A program made the position numbers and the translations under genes. This document shows, piece by piece, positions 1 through 14,175 of a DNA stretch of 64,000 bases; position 1 is the stretch's first letter, and the number at the start of each line of letters is the position of its first letter. The DNA lies in the NCBI GenBank assembly GCA_944470555.2, contig OX104129.1, positions 84,652,820 through 84,716,819 on the forward strand. The letters run 5' to 3'. The notes under the pieces were generated by a model that saw only the letters and a program-made list of their open reading frames with translations, searched no databases and was not told the origin of the DNA. Source of the stretch: Heterobilharzia americana (taxonomy: Eukaryota > Platyhelminthes > Trematoda > Strigeidida > Schistosomatidae).

Positions 1-500
1 CACAAGCAATGATGCGAAAACATATGTGATAGAAACTATGGAACAGCTTCGTGTCATCTACTTTTAACAGTCATATCTCAAAGCCGTACAGCAGGACAGA
101 GAAGCACTGACTGCAGTGCACTATACTTGTCTTTTAATAGGTAGCCAGATATCTCGCTAGTTGATGCCACAGATCACCAACGTTAGCAATTGCCAAACAC
201 GTTTTCTGTATCCGAGATGAAATTTCATCAACAACTAACCCGTTCGAGTTGATACAAATCCTGAAGTAAACAAAGTGGTCGACACATTCCATCATTTCAT
301 TTCCTATTCCTAATCTAGGAGTAATTACACACAAGTCTTGGAGCATCATTTTAGATTTAACACGTCCAAGTGAAACACATGCTAAACATACTCAGATTAC
401 TGCTCAACACGTCCAGAAAACCCTGCATTTTGTGAACGTTTTCACGTAACAGGACAGTATTGTCTGCATACTCCAAGTCCACCAGATTACCTTTAGGAGG
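1..500 (-). repeat. RTE family A (SR2-like) fragment, C-terminal reverse transcriptase part
   Basis: On the minus strand the fragment reads DLEYADNTVLLRENV, then MMECVDHFVYF, then ISSRIQKTCLAIANV, matching the ECIDHFTYLGS and ISARIQKARLAFANL segments of the longer copy at 6235-7490. The YADD motif is YADN here. It has stops and is cut by the left edge. Confidence 0.75.
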
Positions 501-1500
501 TAGATCAATCCCAGTAAAGTATATTCAAAAAAGATTATTTAAAATATTTGTATATTAATTCCTTAGTGCCGTAAAAGACAACATATCTCAGTGACTTGAT
601 GATAGTTGAAAATCTCAACACTCACTGACCTACTACTTTCATTTAAAGCTCTACGCTAACTTCTATACTACTGATTTGTTGGTTCCACAATACACAGACA
701 GTGCCAATAAAAGGCAAAATGATCGGACACCTGCAGCCTTTCCTTGTGTCTGGTCATCTATTGACAATGTAGAAATTCCAACCAATAGCTTCTACCTTGA
801 TGCGGTGACTTGATATGCATATCACAATGATCAAACTACTTATACTGGTGAGACACATCCCTTAGACGACTTGCCATACCAGATAAGTCGGTTGAATAGT
901 AATAAGACGACAAGCGGGTATCATTATTGTGCAAATTACTACACTGTGATGAGAGTTTGAGGGTCAATTTGCACTGCCAACTGGACAGAAGTATTACGCC
1001 GGCACTGCATTTTCTACGAAAGGCCCGAAGAATAACGGAGTTCTCGTTGGATGGTCGGCGGAAAATTCCCTCTCCTTCTAAAGCATGTGTTTGGACAGTG
1101 ACAACACCTTAGTTAGAGCAAGCATATGTCCACGCCTAAGCGGTCGTAGGAAATCTACAGCACCAATACAATTGTGAGCGCTGCTTAATGATGATGATGA
1201 CAATATAAAGGCAACTTTCGGCAAGAAACTGACTACCTTAGTTACCAGAACAGCACAACATTACTTATCTAAAAAAGGCGGATTCCACAACCAATCTGGT
1301 GTAAACAGCAGTGTTGAAGACAGCAACTATCAAGAGAGTTTAGAAAGGACCCGCGAACCTCAAGAGATTCAAAATCAATTAATGCACATGAAGGCAATCT
1401 TGTACAACTGCTCCAAGTACAACGAGAACCGGAAACAACTTAAGTATAGACAAATAAATAACCTATGCAGTGGTTAATGAGACTGTGTAGCGGACAAGGA
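500..1500. other. Non-coding stretch with an RTE family A 5' unit relic at about 770-1010
   Basis: The part from 770 to 1010 aligns by eye with 25930-26150: shared tracts include TTGCATATCACAATGA-like and GCAAATT(A/G)CTACACT-like runs. That places a family A 5' segment on the minus strand. I see no gene in the rest. Confidence 0.5.
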
Positions 1501-1509
1501 TAGATTCTT

Positions 1510-1960
1510 ACTTACGAGTGGCTGAAGTAGGTCCAGACTGGAAAAAGGCTCGGGTGACCAGACTAAAACATGGCACCAATGTATGATGTCTCTGACTGTT
1601 GGTTTAAGCCATGTACAGCGATGCAGACTAAGTAATTAGGGTCCACGGGACAAGAGGAATCAGTGGTTGGAGAGTGACTCTAGGTGATCACATGGCTGAG
1701 AACCGATGTCAGTGACGTAGATGTATGCCCACACACATTATCCTCATCTTAACTACACTATACCGAATCTCATCGCTTTCTCATTCTTCGTTTCTCTCTT
1801 TCTTTTCGTACTTTATATTTCTTTTGACTGAAATCTCTTATGTTCATATTGCGCCTCACTGCCTTTTTACTTGATGTACTGATATGAGGTGTGGCAACTC
1901 GGACCGTTAAGCAGTAATGGCTGGTCCTAGGTTGATCTTGATGGATGGAACTAATGGCTA
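1510..1960 (+). repeat. RTE family A 3' end
   Basis: Carries the family-specific run GACTAAAACATGGCACCAAT, then the 3' UTR (ATATGAGGTGTGGCAACT, GGACCGTTA, CAGTAATG, CTGGTCCTA). It lies just left of exon 12, downstream of the host gene's last visible exon. Confidence 0.8.
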
Positions 1961-2088
1961 GATGAATACACTTTCATCATACATTTTCACTGCTTCTTAC
2001 TAAATAATTTTCATACACAACAAAAGATTACCATGTAAAATCTTATATGCATCAAACGATTACGTAATAATCAGTATAGTATCCTTAC

Positions 2089-2168
2089 CGAAGAAAACAC
2101 CAAACTGAATAAATTGAAGGGTAGATTCATCAATAAACTGTACACAAAGTGGATCCATTCATCGGGAT
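2089..2168 (-). CDS. Exon 12 of the minus-strand host gene
   Basis: 80 bp: the shared Asp codon, then PDEWIHFVYSLLMN to LVFSS, phase 0 exit at GTAAGG. The intron before it is only 77 bp (2169-2245). No further exon was found between here and the window edge, which is occupied by RTE relics. Confidence 0.72.
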
Positions 2169-5100
2169 CTACAAGATAAATGATAAATTAGTCCACCAAT
2201 AAACAATATCACCATTTTTTTTTCTAACTGAAAAAAAAACATTACCTGAACTAGATGTATCATGAGTAGTGAATAGACGTTGAAGAGATGAACACGCTTG
2301 TTCACTTGATAGTGAAGTGGTTTTAATAACTGCACCAATTAAATAATCACCGATAAGACGAATTGTATGAGTATTTCGACTACATTGCCATTTCTCTAGG
2401 GCATTTTTTAAGTCGTTAACTGAAGGATGTGCAGTTAGTCGAAGTATTGGACCACCATACGGTAGTATACGAATAGCCATTAAATTGAATCTACTACACA
2501 CTAGACAAGATAAATAAAGAAAATAAGGTTGTTTTTTGTTAAGAAAAAAAAAGCGTAATCGTTTTAAAAGTAGTAAACGATAATTGACTATACAAACGAT
2601 TAAGCATTAGATGAAAAAAAAATACCCAGCTTGAGTTGTAGTTAGTCGGCGGTAGTTGAGACATAGATAAGCCTATGACGAACAGGTGACTGGATCATAA
2701 CAGTGTTTGTATCTTCGGACAGAATTATTATTTGCCTGCTTAGAAAGACAATCAAATTATCTAATCCTGAATCCTGAAGGTCCCCAGCCGCGTCGTAGGT
2801 GAGTACTGCTGAGGAGTCCCATACCAGGACGAAACAGCTGTCCAGTGCTCCCAGATTTTCAATGTCAGTCCATGGTGAATACTACTTTTAAATAAGTCAT
2901 ATGTCAAACCGACTGATAATTCGGTGCGTAGATGTCTCAAAGCTTAGTTCGGTGGGAAGAGTAGTACAATAGGTCGGTAATCCGTAGACCACTGTTTTCA
3001 ATCCTGCTGTGAACCACGTTCTCATTTCACCTCCAAGTACCACCGAATAACAATCAAAACCATTTCAGACAGCTTCAATGACCATGTTAAATCGATTATC
3101 AACCTATTTTTACATTATTAAAGTCAAGACAACAAGTATAGTTAGTTATCTACTTGGTGTATAATCTAATGCATAGATATATTAAGGTTTACAACCAGAT
3201 ATACACCAATGAACAGTGAGTAGCAAAAAACAACATTATCCCCTTACCTCTCTGTATCATAAAAGAAATAAAAGAATCCGATGGAGATATGAATACAACC
3301 TTCACATGGTTTCTTCCCTCTAACTCCTCTCTGACAAGTGAAGAAACGGTCTGCTGCACGTTCATTCTATAGATTGTTGTCTCATTGACATAGGTGAGCC
3401 ATATACAAAGATCATGTATCTTTTCACAGTAGCAAAAAAAAATAACACAACCGTACTCGAAATTATTATTTGTTGACATACTTGTAATTCCCCGTCGGTA
3501 TACTGGATCGATAAAAATATGCTAGAGAGAAATACTAAACTTGTCATCTACTCGGTCTCAAATAAAAGATTATTCATTAGCCTAGAATTTAAAAGTGACC
3601 TAGTATCATATGTACTGAAGTATCGTCTATGCAGCATGACTTCAAATGACTTTTATCAGCCGTAAACTATTCTCCGTTTGTATTAAAGATAAGGGTCACT
3701 TGTTTGACCGCCTCAATGTGAGTCTACCAGTTTCATCTGCTCATGTGGAGCAAGGTACATCGACCGTAGGCCAAAGAATGCTTTCCACATGTATACAAGA
3801 ACATATTTTGGCTTGGTTTTATAAAGGTGAAAGAAAGTTTGTTAAAAGTTCGATTCTAGAATATTTGATTGATTTCTATCATTCAATAAACTCAGACAAT
3901 AACTTCAAAATTGTTCATCAAAATTCATGTAAACCTCTCATGTTTCCCTCGTTTTCAACTGTTTAAAACAGAGTAGGCTTTAGTTATTCATGAACTGATC
4001 TGTGTGTACAAAAGAAGTATGTACAGTCACTGTTTTTATCATGGCCATAACATCTTCCCTACCCCCATTAGCTTCTCTTCCCCCTTTGTTAATTTTAACC
4101 TTTGTATCCTTCTTGCATCAGTATTATTGTTATTATAATTACCTTCACTTTGATTATTTTCTGGTGTTATTCTACTTAATTGTCTAGCAGTGTGATCTAA
4201 CGGGTGCGTTTCATACTATTTAGAAGTCGTCAGTAGGATGTACCTGCAGCCCAAGTGAGTGATGATGTTCTCACTGCGACTCAAATCCAGTACCCATCAA
4301 CATTGTGCAAGAGATGGCTATTGTGCTTCAGTTACCTAGTAGATAAACGCTTTGGTATTTGAAGCGATGGATATGGGGTTCGAGTCTCACTCACTAGGGT
4401 ACAGATGAATCCGGCTGATGAGCCCCAAACACGATGAAATGCACATCTCCGATTCAGGCAATTTCGATGAATCCGCATAGGAGCCCAATCTGCTAACAGA
4501 GGGGAATCTATACGATCCAGTATACCAACGAGGAATTACAAGTATGTCAACAAATAATAATCTCAAGTATTGGTGTATTTTTCCCACTGTAAAAGAATAT
4601 GTAAGCTTTCTTTGTGTTTATGTGTATCAACCAGAGAACAATGTATTTATTCGTTCAAAATGAAGTGACTACTGTTAACAACATCACTGTCCAACAGACT
4701 TTTGTAGTATAGAAGGACATCAAGGGAACAGGTACCCCATCAACTAACACTAAGCGATAACGACTCAAGTAAATTTCTTTCGGCTTAAAAACACTGTAAT
4801 CAAGCTAAACTATTCAATAGACAAGTAGAGTATGGTTGATTGGCTTAGATCTTTATTCGATTGTTCTGCAATGGAATTATATCTCACTAAAGGAGAGTTA
4901 CTAACAAGTAAAAATGTAGCTTATCAGTGTGTACACAAATAGACAGGATTAAAATAAAAACTCACTGTCAGCATTCTCATGTTGCATAAGAAATAAGTCT
5001 AGACTACCCCAACGATCATAGAATAAGCCATCTTGATACCATTGAGACCATACTTCTAAATCGGTTAAAGATGGACAAGTTGATAGAAATTTCAATAAAT

Positions 5101-8100
5101 AATCACGTTGAGTAAGTAGACGAGAGATTATAGTCGATGATCTTGAACTCATAGACTGTTGAATTTCTTCAGTAGTTAAAATACTCGGTAGACGGACATT
5201 ATGACTGGAAAAGAAAAAGAGAATGAACCAATGAAAACACAAGGATTTTTAGTGTACTAAATATGAGTAAGCAAGAAGATCGCGAAATGAAATTCTGATT
5301 TATAGTTTAAGTGAAATAGAAATATCAAAAGTTAGTTAACAGTTGCAAAATGTTGAAAATATTGAAATTTATTCAGTAACCTTCAGCATATTCCTGCAGT
5401 AGGCAAACAATGACAGTTAATTACCCTACCTGGCTGTCTGAGATCATAGAAGAGTATTAGAATCCCTAACCCTATTTCGTTGAAAGTCATCTCTGTTTCT
5501 CTCAGCCACCAGCCACAGCTCCATATCACAAAATGTTATTTCCTAAAAATTATTATTATTATTATTTTTCCCTTGGATTCCTAGTGGAACATAAAGATTC
5601 AGTAGCACGCCTCCATTACACTCTCCTCTCTGCAGTCTTTTGAACCTCGGTCCACGACTGCCCACTAGCTTTTATTTCTTCCCCACACGACCTCCTTCAT
5701 GTCACTCTCATCTCTGACGTCCAACTCGTCGTATCCCCTTTGGGGCCACTCGAGTACCTGACCTGGGACGTGATGTCCCCAATCGGCCTTTTCAGTGTAT
5801 GTCCAATCCATCTCCACTTGCTTCTGCATATTTGTTGAGCGATAGGTTTTTGGTATGTTCGTTGCCAGCCAGCCAGAATTCATTGTTGCTTATTCATTCT
5901 GGTCATCTTCAGTATCGAGCGTCGGCAGCTGTTGATGAATGTCTGTAGTTTGTTGAAAGTGATTTTTGTGACGATTTCCCAAAAATATTTCATCTGAAAA
6001 TCACCGAGAATATCAATATTCTTAACTACAGTATATTTAAAAAAATTTTAAAGTCGAGAGTAAATCCTATCTTACGTATTTAAACTTATATATTGGTCTT
6101 TTGGCTAGCAAAAACAGTGTTTACACACATATTTTACATCAGATGCCTAAATTCTACTCTTCTCTTCACGAACAGGTTATTACTAGAATACTGATATACC
6201 CAACTAGCCTATATTGATCTCACTTTAGTTCTGAATGGCGTCGATCTCCGAGAGACGGTGTAAGTTCCTATACTCATCAAGTGGTGTCCATCAAGGATGC
6301 CCACTATCTCCATTCTTATTTAATTTTATCATAGATATTCTTATGGAGGTTTCCCTCTCGTCACCTTATTACACAGACGTTGACCCGATCACAGATGAAT
6401 TTTCTTTAGATCTAGAATATGCAGATGACATGACATAGTCCTGTTAGGTGAAGACGCTGACTGATGAGATGCAGAGTCTTCTGAACACTTTCAGTGGCAA
6501 TTTGAGAATGTTTGGGATGCGATTTTCACCACCCAAATGTAAATTTTTGCTCCAGGACTGGTCTTCAGCGGTGCCCCACCGCGGTTAACAATAGAGAGTG
6601 AAGTGGTTGAGTGTATTGACCACTTCACTTACCTGGGAAGTAGGATCAACCCTGGTGGGTTAGTTGCCGATGAGATTTCTGCACGGATACAAAAGGCTCG
6701 ATTGGCTTTTGCCAATTTGCGCCACATATGGCGCCGCCATGATATTCGTTTGTCTATTAAGGGTCGCGTGTACTGCATATGCACAACAGTCCTCTCTGTT
6801 TTACTGTATGGCTGTGAAACATGGCCACTGGAAGTGGAGGATACAAAAAGGCTTCAGGTGTTTGACCACCGTTGCCTTCGTAGTATAAGTGGCCGTATTC
6901 CGTGGTGTCACCATGTGAGTAATGCAGAAGTCAGGTGTAGAGTTTTAGGGAGAAGAGGTAAGTCAGTAGACCAGGTTATAAACTTTCATCGACTGAGATG
7001 GTTGGCCCTGACACGTACTACGTATGCCTAGTCACCGATTGCCTCGTCACACAATGTTGGCCAAAGTAGGTCCAGGCTGGGAAAAGGCTCGAGGTGGCCA
7101 GACTAAAACATGGCACCAATGTATGAAGTCTCTAACTGTTGGTTTAAGCCATGTAGAGCGATGCAGACTAGGTGGTTGGGGTCCACGGGACAAGAGGAAC
7201 CAGTGGTTGGAGACCCTAAGTGATCACATGGCTCAGAACCGAAGTCAGTGGTGCAGATGTATGCCCACACACATTATCCTCATCTTAGCAACGCTATACC
7301 GAATCTCACTATTTTGTCACTCCTCTTTCCTTTCTTCTCGCACTTTATATTTCTTTTGACTGCATTCACTTATCTTCATCCTTCACCTCACTACCTTTTT
7401 ACTTGATGTGCTGATATGAGGTGTGGCAACTGGGACCGTTACGCAGTAATGCCTGGTCCTATGTTGATAATGATGATGATGATGATGTAAGTTCCTTGAA
7501 GTTTTCAAATGAATGCCAATATAAGCAAGAAACTAAGGTTTAACATTTTCCTGTCAATCCGACTCGTAAAACACGCAATACTAGGATCTTAAATCCTATT
7601 TCAGTATTCATCAAATCATTTCAATTAGCATCAGTGATGACAACACAATCACATAATCAACATATATACACCTAGTATCTAGCAAAAACAAGCAAACACT
7701 GACAAATTCTGTCGAATCTGTGGAACTTCAATATATTGATGAAAAGTCCACAACAATTTTTTTTAATTGTTAGCGTTTTAAAAGTATCCTTTGAACAATC
7801 TTAGAGTTTAATAAAGAGTTTCGCAGTGTGTGAGTACAACTTAACTGAATGTCAGCATACATCTACACAGAAATCCACTATATAAAAATGAAATCTCTGG
7901 AAGAATGCAAAGCTTACAATAATCACAAACTTCAGAATGGTGAAATTTAGTTTATTCAAGACGTTATCATCATCTAACAAGTTTGCAGAACAGGCAGTGA
8001 AAGAAAACAAGACTTCCTTCAGCTGAACGTTCAGAAAACAAAGGGGATGAAGATACCCAACCAACAACAACAACAACCAATCACCATCAACCAGAGAAAT

Positions 8101-8494
8101 CTAAACGAAGTTGTCTCTTTCATCTACCTACCTACCTAGCCACCATCCTCTCAACTACTAAACGGCACATGCACAAATCACGATATCAAAGCCACCATCC
8201 CAAACACACCAACACACGCCCTCCTTCATTATTCTCATATCAGTGTGCAAATCTACTACACTACACTACACCACACTCAGCACAAAGTGTGAACAACATC
8301 CGCATTTTCAACACCAACATCAGTCAAGTAACTCACTGCTTCTATATTATGCTTCACAGACTCGACGCATTACCAAAAACATTTCCAACAAACTACAAAC
8401 ATACATCACATCAACACCTACCATCCACAATCAATCACTCGATACTCAACATCGATCACATGCACAGAATAATAAGAATGAGTAACAAGAAACT

Positions 8495-8540
<46 letters not shown>

Positions 8541-11500
8541 ACCAACCAACAAATATCCACAACAAAGTAAACATGGATTCGACACACACTGAGAAGACCG
8601 TTTGCGGACATCACGCACCAGGTCAGACCAGATCCTGGAATGGAACCCTAAGGGGAAACAACCAGTTGGGCGTCTGAGCTGAGGGTCAAATAGGGGAGAT
8701 CGTGTGAGGAAGAAATGAAAGCTTGTGAGCAGTTGTGGAGCTATATTCAAAAGACTGTAGAGAAGAGAGTACAATGGAGACGTGCTACTGAAGCGGTATG
8801 TTCCACTAGGAACCCAAGGGACAAATAATAATGATAAGATGTCATCGAGTATGTATCTATACATCATACATGAAAGTAAAGATTTCCTTTCTCAATATTG
8901 ATAATAAAGAAAGGTAAACACACCTACAACCGTTTTTCAGTTCAGCGCCAATGCTATTTCATCTACTTTTTTTTTTCAATTGTCATCAAAATACAAGTGT
9001 AAAGAAAAACAAGATGGAGTTAAAACCTATTTCTAAAAAACAACAAAAAACTGTTTTAAGGTTTAATGTGTTTGTCTGTTTGTATTTTTAAGGAAAATGT
9101 TTACACAATTCAACTTACTGATAAACTAAAGGTTTCAATTTATTCTCTTCTTCACAATCATCAGCAAGTTGAGATAGAATTGAACCAATGAATTGATCCA
9201 ATTTTGGTGAATATTGAATATTTAAGTTATCACAGACAAGTTTACACAATTCCTAAATATATGAATACACAAATTACACATGGAAATAAGTTACAAAATG
9301 GTAGTTTTTTTAAATGCAAATACAGAAAATCTAGGAGTACTGTATACCCCGTTTCGTGCTAGTCTACGATTCATTAGTAATATGTCACTAGGAAGACATC
9401 ATTATCCAGTGTTTGCTGGTGACTTGCTTCAAGACAAAATTCTCCTTAGTGTAATGAAAACTCGTGTAGTGTGGGTTTAATCAAGTCAAAGGTGATGCTA
9501 ATTCTATTTGATGCCATCGGATGACATTTAGGCTACATCGTGAATCAATAGAATCACAAGTAAGTGAACTCATTGCAGACCAACCCAACGGTTGAATGGT
9601 AAGATCTGACGATCCTGAACATGATCCTTCACGGAGACGCAGTTGCGCATTGAAGAGGATAAAACAACTGTCCAGGGCCCCAAGTTTCTCAAATAATTTC
9701 CGTTTTTGAGAACAAACAAACGATATCATATGATGGGTGTTTCATGAATATATAGCAGTCTTGCAAGGGGCTGAATTGTCATCTATTCGCGAACAACAAA
9801 TGTAGGGATAAGCGACTGACATAAAACAGACAATACACAAAACCATCTCCTATACTGACTTCAGATTGAAACTCATCATATACTGACATTAGTTGAAGGG
9901 AAATTGGAAACCTTGCAGCATTGGACAGCTGTTTCGTCCTGGTGTGGAACTTTTCAGCAGTGCGCACCCATGACGCTGCCAGTGGCCGAATCAAGACCCT
10001 TCAGGTCCCGCGCCCAGTACGTTACCATTGAACCACTAGATCAGAATCCAGTGGTCTATATTTCCTACTTCTGTCACTTCATGATATAGTGCGACCTCTA
10101 TTCAATATCGTCGTTGAGTAACTATCCCTATGTTCGACTTGATTGGCTCCAATGGTAGCGACTTCTCATTGGAACTTCAAGAACCACCTCTCGAAGCTAG
10201 TCATCATTGATTTATGATTAGAAATGTCTAACTTCCAGCTGTAGCTAATCAGTCTGGACATTCAACTAGTAACCAGTGGATTACTGGTTTGAAAACCGCT
10301 CCGTTTACCGAGATTTGGTAGCCAAGTAGAAATACCAGTCCTCATATAATAAGTGAACAAACCTCAACATGGTTGATGAATGACATCACATTTTGAGGAA
10401 ATTTCGAATCTTCAATTCTTTTACAAACTACACTTTGAATTCTTCAATTTCGTGATATTTTTAAGTTAAACAATCTTACCCCTTCTGATATCGATATGTT
10501 TCGATTGACCTGTTCTTCATTTTAGTTGATCAAAAGGTTGCTTATCCTAGATCCATTCGATGAACAGTTCTTCATTAAAATCTCTTTCTTCTCCAATAGA
10601 AACGGTTATTGGACAATAAAGATGAAGTGGCTATGAGAAACCTCACAGCTTATCGAAGTTTATACACCAAATTTGTGATTTAATCGCTAAACTAAGCCAT
10701 ATGACACTCTGGTTTATGGCATTAAATGTTGGCAGTTGATCATGAAACATTTAACAAACCATAGTACTGAAACTGTGGCTCATTTATTTCGAGAGATAAC
10801 TTCTAACTATGAGGTCATAGGTTCAAATTCCGCTCCAACTACAGAGGTTTCGGTAGCCAGGATAGTATCATTGGCTTCTATACAATAGGTGTGGCTTACT
10901 GTCTACTGAATGAATGTACACATACTTACTAAGTGCACATGGATTCGATTTTGACAATATTTTATCTCCTCTGATGTCTTAGCTAGGCTGAGTTAGTGGT
11001 TGACAGATAAGATTTAATGATGTGATATACAATCAAACGGATGGAGTCTCTATAGAGTATCTAATAGGTCCTTTCTTGGTTGATATATTCATGATAAGTA
11101 TCGAAAATAGGTCGCTTATAAAAAAAAATCATCTCAGAAGTTTATCTATATAAAAAGTACAAGGAGGATATTGTTTTAGTTGGGACAAAACATTTACTAT
11201 TAAATTTGTTGTTAACAAGGAACTATATTCAACATTTCACCTCTTAGATGTGATGTTGAAGAGGAAGGATAATAGGTTTACTGCAGACGTCAGTCAATCG
11301 TAAACCAACTTGAACCAGACAGTTCACTAAATTTAACAACTGAATAAGATATAAGGAGAAGACGAAACCCATGTCCTGGATTCCCCTGTTAGTCACAAAG
11401 ATGAATACAACATAAGGAATATTCACTGGTATCGAGGCTTCCCCATTGGAACCCGTCTGTCGACAAAGATCGAGCATTTCAACCCAATATAGCAACGGTA

Positions 11501-14107
11501 GATTATAGGTATCAGACAGAAACAAATGATACCTATGCCCTAGTAGAAGACCACGTAGTGTTTGTAGCGATGGGTAATGGATTCGAGTCTTCCTACTGGG
11601 GCAAAGGTATATTCGGCTGATGAGTCCCAAACAGGAGGAAATGCCCATCCTGAATCCCACTGCTAGTCACCAAGATGAATACAACATGGAAGAAATCTCA
11701 TTTGTTCACTGTTTTCTAGAATTTCAAAAATCTCATATAATACATTCAAAGATGGAACTGAAGCTTTCAGAACAATATCAGTAAATAATGATTGTATTCA
11801 GAGAATTTATCGGCAGAAACCGATATAAACAGACTACTCCTTAACCAATTACAGTCCCAAGGAAGAATTTAGCTTTAAATATAAGATTCGAAATAAATGT
11901 CACAGCTGATATATTGAAGAGTCATTTGTCTAAATACAGCATCAAAAATACCTTCTACTTCTCTAACCTACAACTACCAGTATTCTTGAGCTGTCACTTG
12001 ATTCAACAATATATAAAGGAGAGTTTGCGGCTTACAGTGAGACAGACAGTAATACAGATTGTACAGGTGTACAAGAAACTCATACACCAAAACACAACAA
12101 TCAATCATAAAGTTTAGATAGGAAAATAATGTACGTTTCATAATGGGGCTCTAGAAATTCAGTAGTCCAACGAATTAGTCACTTGTCTTCTAAATGATCG
12201 TTTCTAAGCTCAAGTACTCAGAAAAAACACTAACACTCATAATAATGCATGCATACACAACTGATAGATGTAAAATCAGTTGACAAGTGTGTTCTTCATT
12301 GCATTACTGGCTCCCACTGCGATAAATTGGTATATCAACTCATTGATTGATAGGACTAGTTTAAAACAACACCTGATAAGAATAGACTATTATTTGAGTT
12401 GATTATGATAAGAAATTAAATTAGTGTAACTCACTTCTTTGCTTCTTAAAGAGATACAAGTTAACTTCTGTACAAAATCAAAAACTACAGCAGGATCTAC
12501 ATCGTTTGATAAAGACTTCTGATCAGCTTCAGACACATTAGTGTTCTGTGAACCAGTAAAATCAGAACTATTAGTACCTGTCTTGTCTTGTTGAATATTG
12601 GTCAAATTAACTGGAAACTAACAAAATATACACAACAATTTACTTATCATATTGGTTATCTATACTCATATACATAAGGATACAAATATAGTTACGTAGA
12701 ATACTTTTAAACAACAGAACAAGGAAATATATGTAAATCGCTTAAATCAATCAATTAGTGTCAACATAGGACCAGGCATTACTGCGTAACGGTCCAAGCT
12801 GCCACACCTCATATCAGTACATCAAGAGAATGCAGTCAAAAGAAATATAAAGTAAGAGAAGAAAGAAAAGAGGAGTGACAAAATGGTGAGAATCTGTATA
12901 GCGTCGTTAAGATGAGCCATGTGATCACCTAGGGTCTCCAACCATTGGTTCCTCTTGTCCCACCGATCCCAACCACTTAGTCTGCATCGCTCTACATGGC
13001 TTAAACCAATAGTTAGAGACTTCCTACATTGGTACCATGTTTTAGTCTGGCCACCTCAGGCCTTTTTCCAGCTTGGACCCACCTCAGCCAACATTGTGTG
13101 ACGAGGCAATCGGTGACTGGACATACGTGGTACGTGTCAGAGCCAACCATCTCAATCGATGAAGGTTTATAACCTCGTCTACTGATTTACCTCTTCTCCC
13201 TAAAACTCTACACCTGACTTCTGCATTACCCACATGGTGACACCACGGAATACGTCCTATACTACGAAGGCAACGGTGGTCAAACACTTGAAGCCTTCTT
13301 ATGTCTTCCACTTTGAATGGTCATCTTTCACAGCCGTACAGTAGAATAGAGTGGACTGCTGTGCAGTACACGCTTGAATACATGACTCTAGAATTCCTGA
13401 TCAATCATTATGTAAATTATTTATCGATACATACAAATATTAGATTAGTGGAGCTGTGGTTCACGAATGGGCCTGTATACGGTGCCAGAGCGAGAGAGGG
13501 AGAGGGTGAGAGAGAGAGAAAGAGAGGGCGATCACGAACATTCATCCCTTACTATCTTATTTTACTAAATCAGCTGTTTTTCACTCAGTGTCCATCAAAA
13601 AACACATTTATAACACAGAAAGACTTCGAAAAAAACCTATTTCCAAGCGTACACCTCGACTAGATCATCGAAGCAAACAAATGAAAAAAGAATAGTGTCG
13701 AAGTAGCAAACGTGTTTCACAACACCTATCTTCGTGATAAATGCTTCGCGAAAGTCTACGGGAATTCGGTCTATGCTGTAGCATGATCGGAATAATCTTG
13801 TTAGGAAGTCTGATGTTTTAGTAAAGAAATTAGTGTACAGTGTATGTTTGCTTAATAGGATCCTTTCCGCAGCTGAACGTACGCGCACAAACACGACATC
13901 AGCTTGCATACAATGTGTTCCCTTAATGATTTTTTTCAAAGCAAGAACAACAAACATTGTGGATATGAATCGAATTCACATTTCGTGTACTCTAAACCTT
14001 CTACATATGCAGTTGTGTACAGTAAGCAGCCAGAGTCTAGTAAAAGTTATTTCATGTATTTTTCAATAGTAAATTCAACATCAAACACATCCTTCACACT
14101 TGAACAT

Positions 14108-14175
<68 letters not shown>

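Noticed and set aside
8169..8867. Frames with WLAG or QPAS repeats
   Set aside because: They are translations of the GGCT microsatellite inside an RTE relic.
13904..14173. 89-codon frame ending in an IY repeat
   Set aside because: The repeat is the (TA)n microsatellite; the rest is unsupported.
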